Below are positions 6,080 to 6,427 of a stretch of DNA of 6,427 nt, piece by piece. The first letter of the stretch is position 1. Each line of letters opens with the position of its first letter. Origin of the DNA: Candidatus Omnitrophota bacterium (GTDB lineage: Bacteria > Omnitrophota > Omnitrophia > Omnitrophales > Aquincolibacteriaceae); the NCBI GenBank assembly GCA_023819025.1, contig JAMWDC010000113.1, positions 488 to 6,914 on the forward strand, in the 5' to 3' direction. Both the position numbers and the translations under genes were made by a program. The notes beneath the pieces are model-generated. The model was given only the letters and a program-made list of their open reading frames with translations. It did no database searches and was not told the origin of the DNA.

Positions 6080-6427
6080 TTAATCAATCTCGCAATCTCG
6101 GCCTTCCTGTTGATTTTTATCGATTAGAGCCTGATAGGCGTCGAGAATCGTTCTTTGAACATATTCCCGGCATTCCACTGTTATCGGGTGGGCAATATCT
6201 TTATGCTCACCCTGCCGCAACATTTTTGTTTCCTCGTCCTCCCCGCCTTTCCGGTCACCCGAATGGGACAGTTTTGTACCACACTGATTGCAATAATTCG
6301 AATCAATGACATTGCGATGACTGCATCGCGGACATGATTCTTTTACCTTTCGGGAAGGCATGGCCACAAATAAACCGTTTTTACCTTCGATAACCTTGAT
6401 ATCCCGAATGACAAAACAATCATCCAA
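6080..6427 (-). CDS. spoVG: SpoVG-family protein with inserted zinc-ribbon-like module (5' end outside window)
   Basis: SpoVG is a small nucleic-acid-binding regulator, first known from Bacillus sporulation and septation and also found in many non-sporulating bacteria. The visible 115 residues open inside the first domain: CFVIRDIKVIEGKNGLFVAMP (about residues 4-24) and DIAHPI (77-82) match the family closely, and a C-terminal helix follows. The first codon seen, TTG, is an internal Leu (compare ITLD in B. subtilis SpoVG), not a start, so about 20 residues are missing. Normally only about 10 residues separate AMPS from DIAHPI. Here about 50 do, and they hold CPRC (32-35) and CNQC (46-49), a CxxC-x10-CxxC zinc-ribbon pattern, then a charged, probably flexible linker (GDRKGGEDEETK). 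The TAA stop lies 28 bases before tRNA-Gln. Family assignment is firm; the function of the insert is unknown. Confidence 0.88.
   Translation of the reverse strand: MDDCFVIRDIKVIEGKNGLFVAMPSRKVKESCPRCSHRNVIDSNYCNQCGTKLSHSGDRKGGEDEETKMLRQGEHKDIAHPITVECREYVQRTILDAYQALIDKNQQEGRDCEID
6281..6334 (-). other. Zinc-ribbon-like module inserted in the SpoVG homologue
   Basis: This segment runs from Cys32 to Cys49 of the visible protein and holds two CxxC knuckles (CPRC and CNQC) ten residues apart, with NVIDSNY between them. The spacing is that of short rubredoxin-type/zinc-ribbon modules such as the zinc_ribbon_2 type, in which four cysteines bind one Zn(II). It lies in the loop between AMPSRK and GEHKDIAHPI, where ordinary SpoVG has only a short link. 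Metal binding is inferred from the cysteine pattern alone. Confidence 0.75.

Overview
Every supportable gene in this window lies on the minus strand, so it reads right to left: a SpoVG-family protein (5' end cut off), tRNA-Gln(UUG), clpX, two carbohydrate ABC-transporter permeases (MalF-type, then MalG-type), glmU, prs, and the large-subunit protein bL25 in its long CTC form (3' end cut off). All gaps are under 80 bases. No gene-free stretch exceeds 300 bases, and I saw no convincing intrinsic terminator, mobile element, CRISPR array or long repeat. The layout suggests one long co-transcribed block, or a few nested units read in one direction.

The backbone order spoVG - (tRNA-Gln) - glmU - prs - rplY/ctc is an old housekeeping neighbourhood. 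Firmicutes have spoVG-glmU-prs-ctc-pth, and many deltaproteobacteria have tRNA-Gln-prs-rplY-pth. Here clpX and a sugar permease pair sit inside it. G+C is close to 50% by eye. SpoVG, the tRNA-Gln in this place and the CTC form of bL25 together suggest an uncultivated or little-studied bacterium near the Deltaproteobacteria/Nitrospirota/NC10-type lineages. That placement is inference from gene order and is weak.

By function, the block joins amino-sugar nucleotide supply for envelope synthesis (GlmU makes UDP-GlcNAc), PRPP supply (Prs), the ribosome (bL25, tRNA-Gln), regulated proteolysis (ClpX) and a CUT1-family sugar importer core without its ATPase or binding protein. Close spacing ties the insert to its surroundings: the clpX stop and first permease start overlap as ATGA, and glmU begins five bases after the second permease stops.

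The most unusual feature is the SpoVG homologue. A four-cysteine zinc-ribbon-like module is inserted into the loop just before the family's DIAHPI motif, a region tied to nucleic-acid binding in this family. The second point of interest is the orphan permease pair between clpX and glmU.
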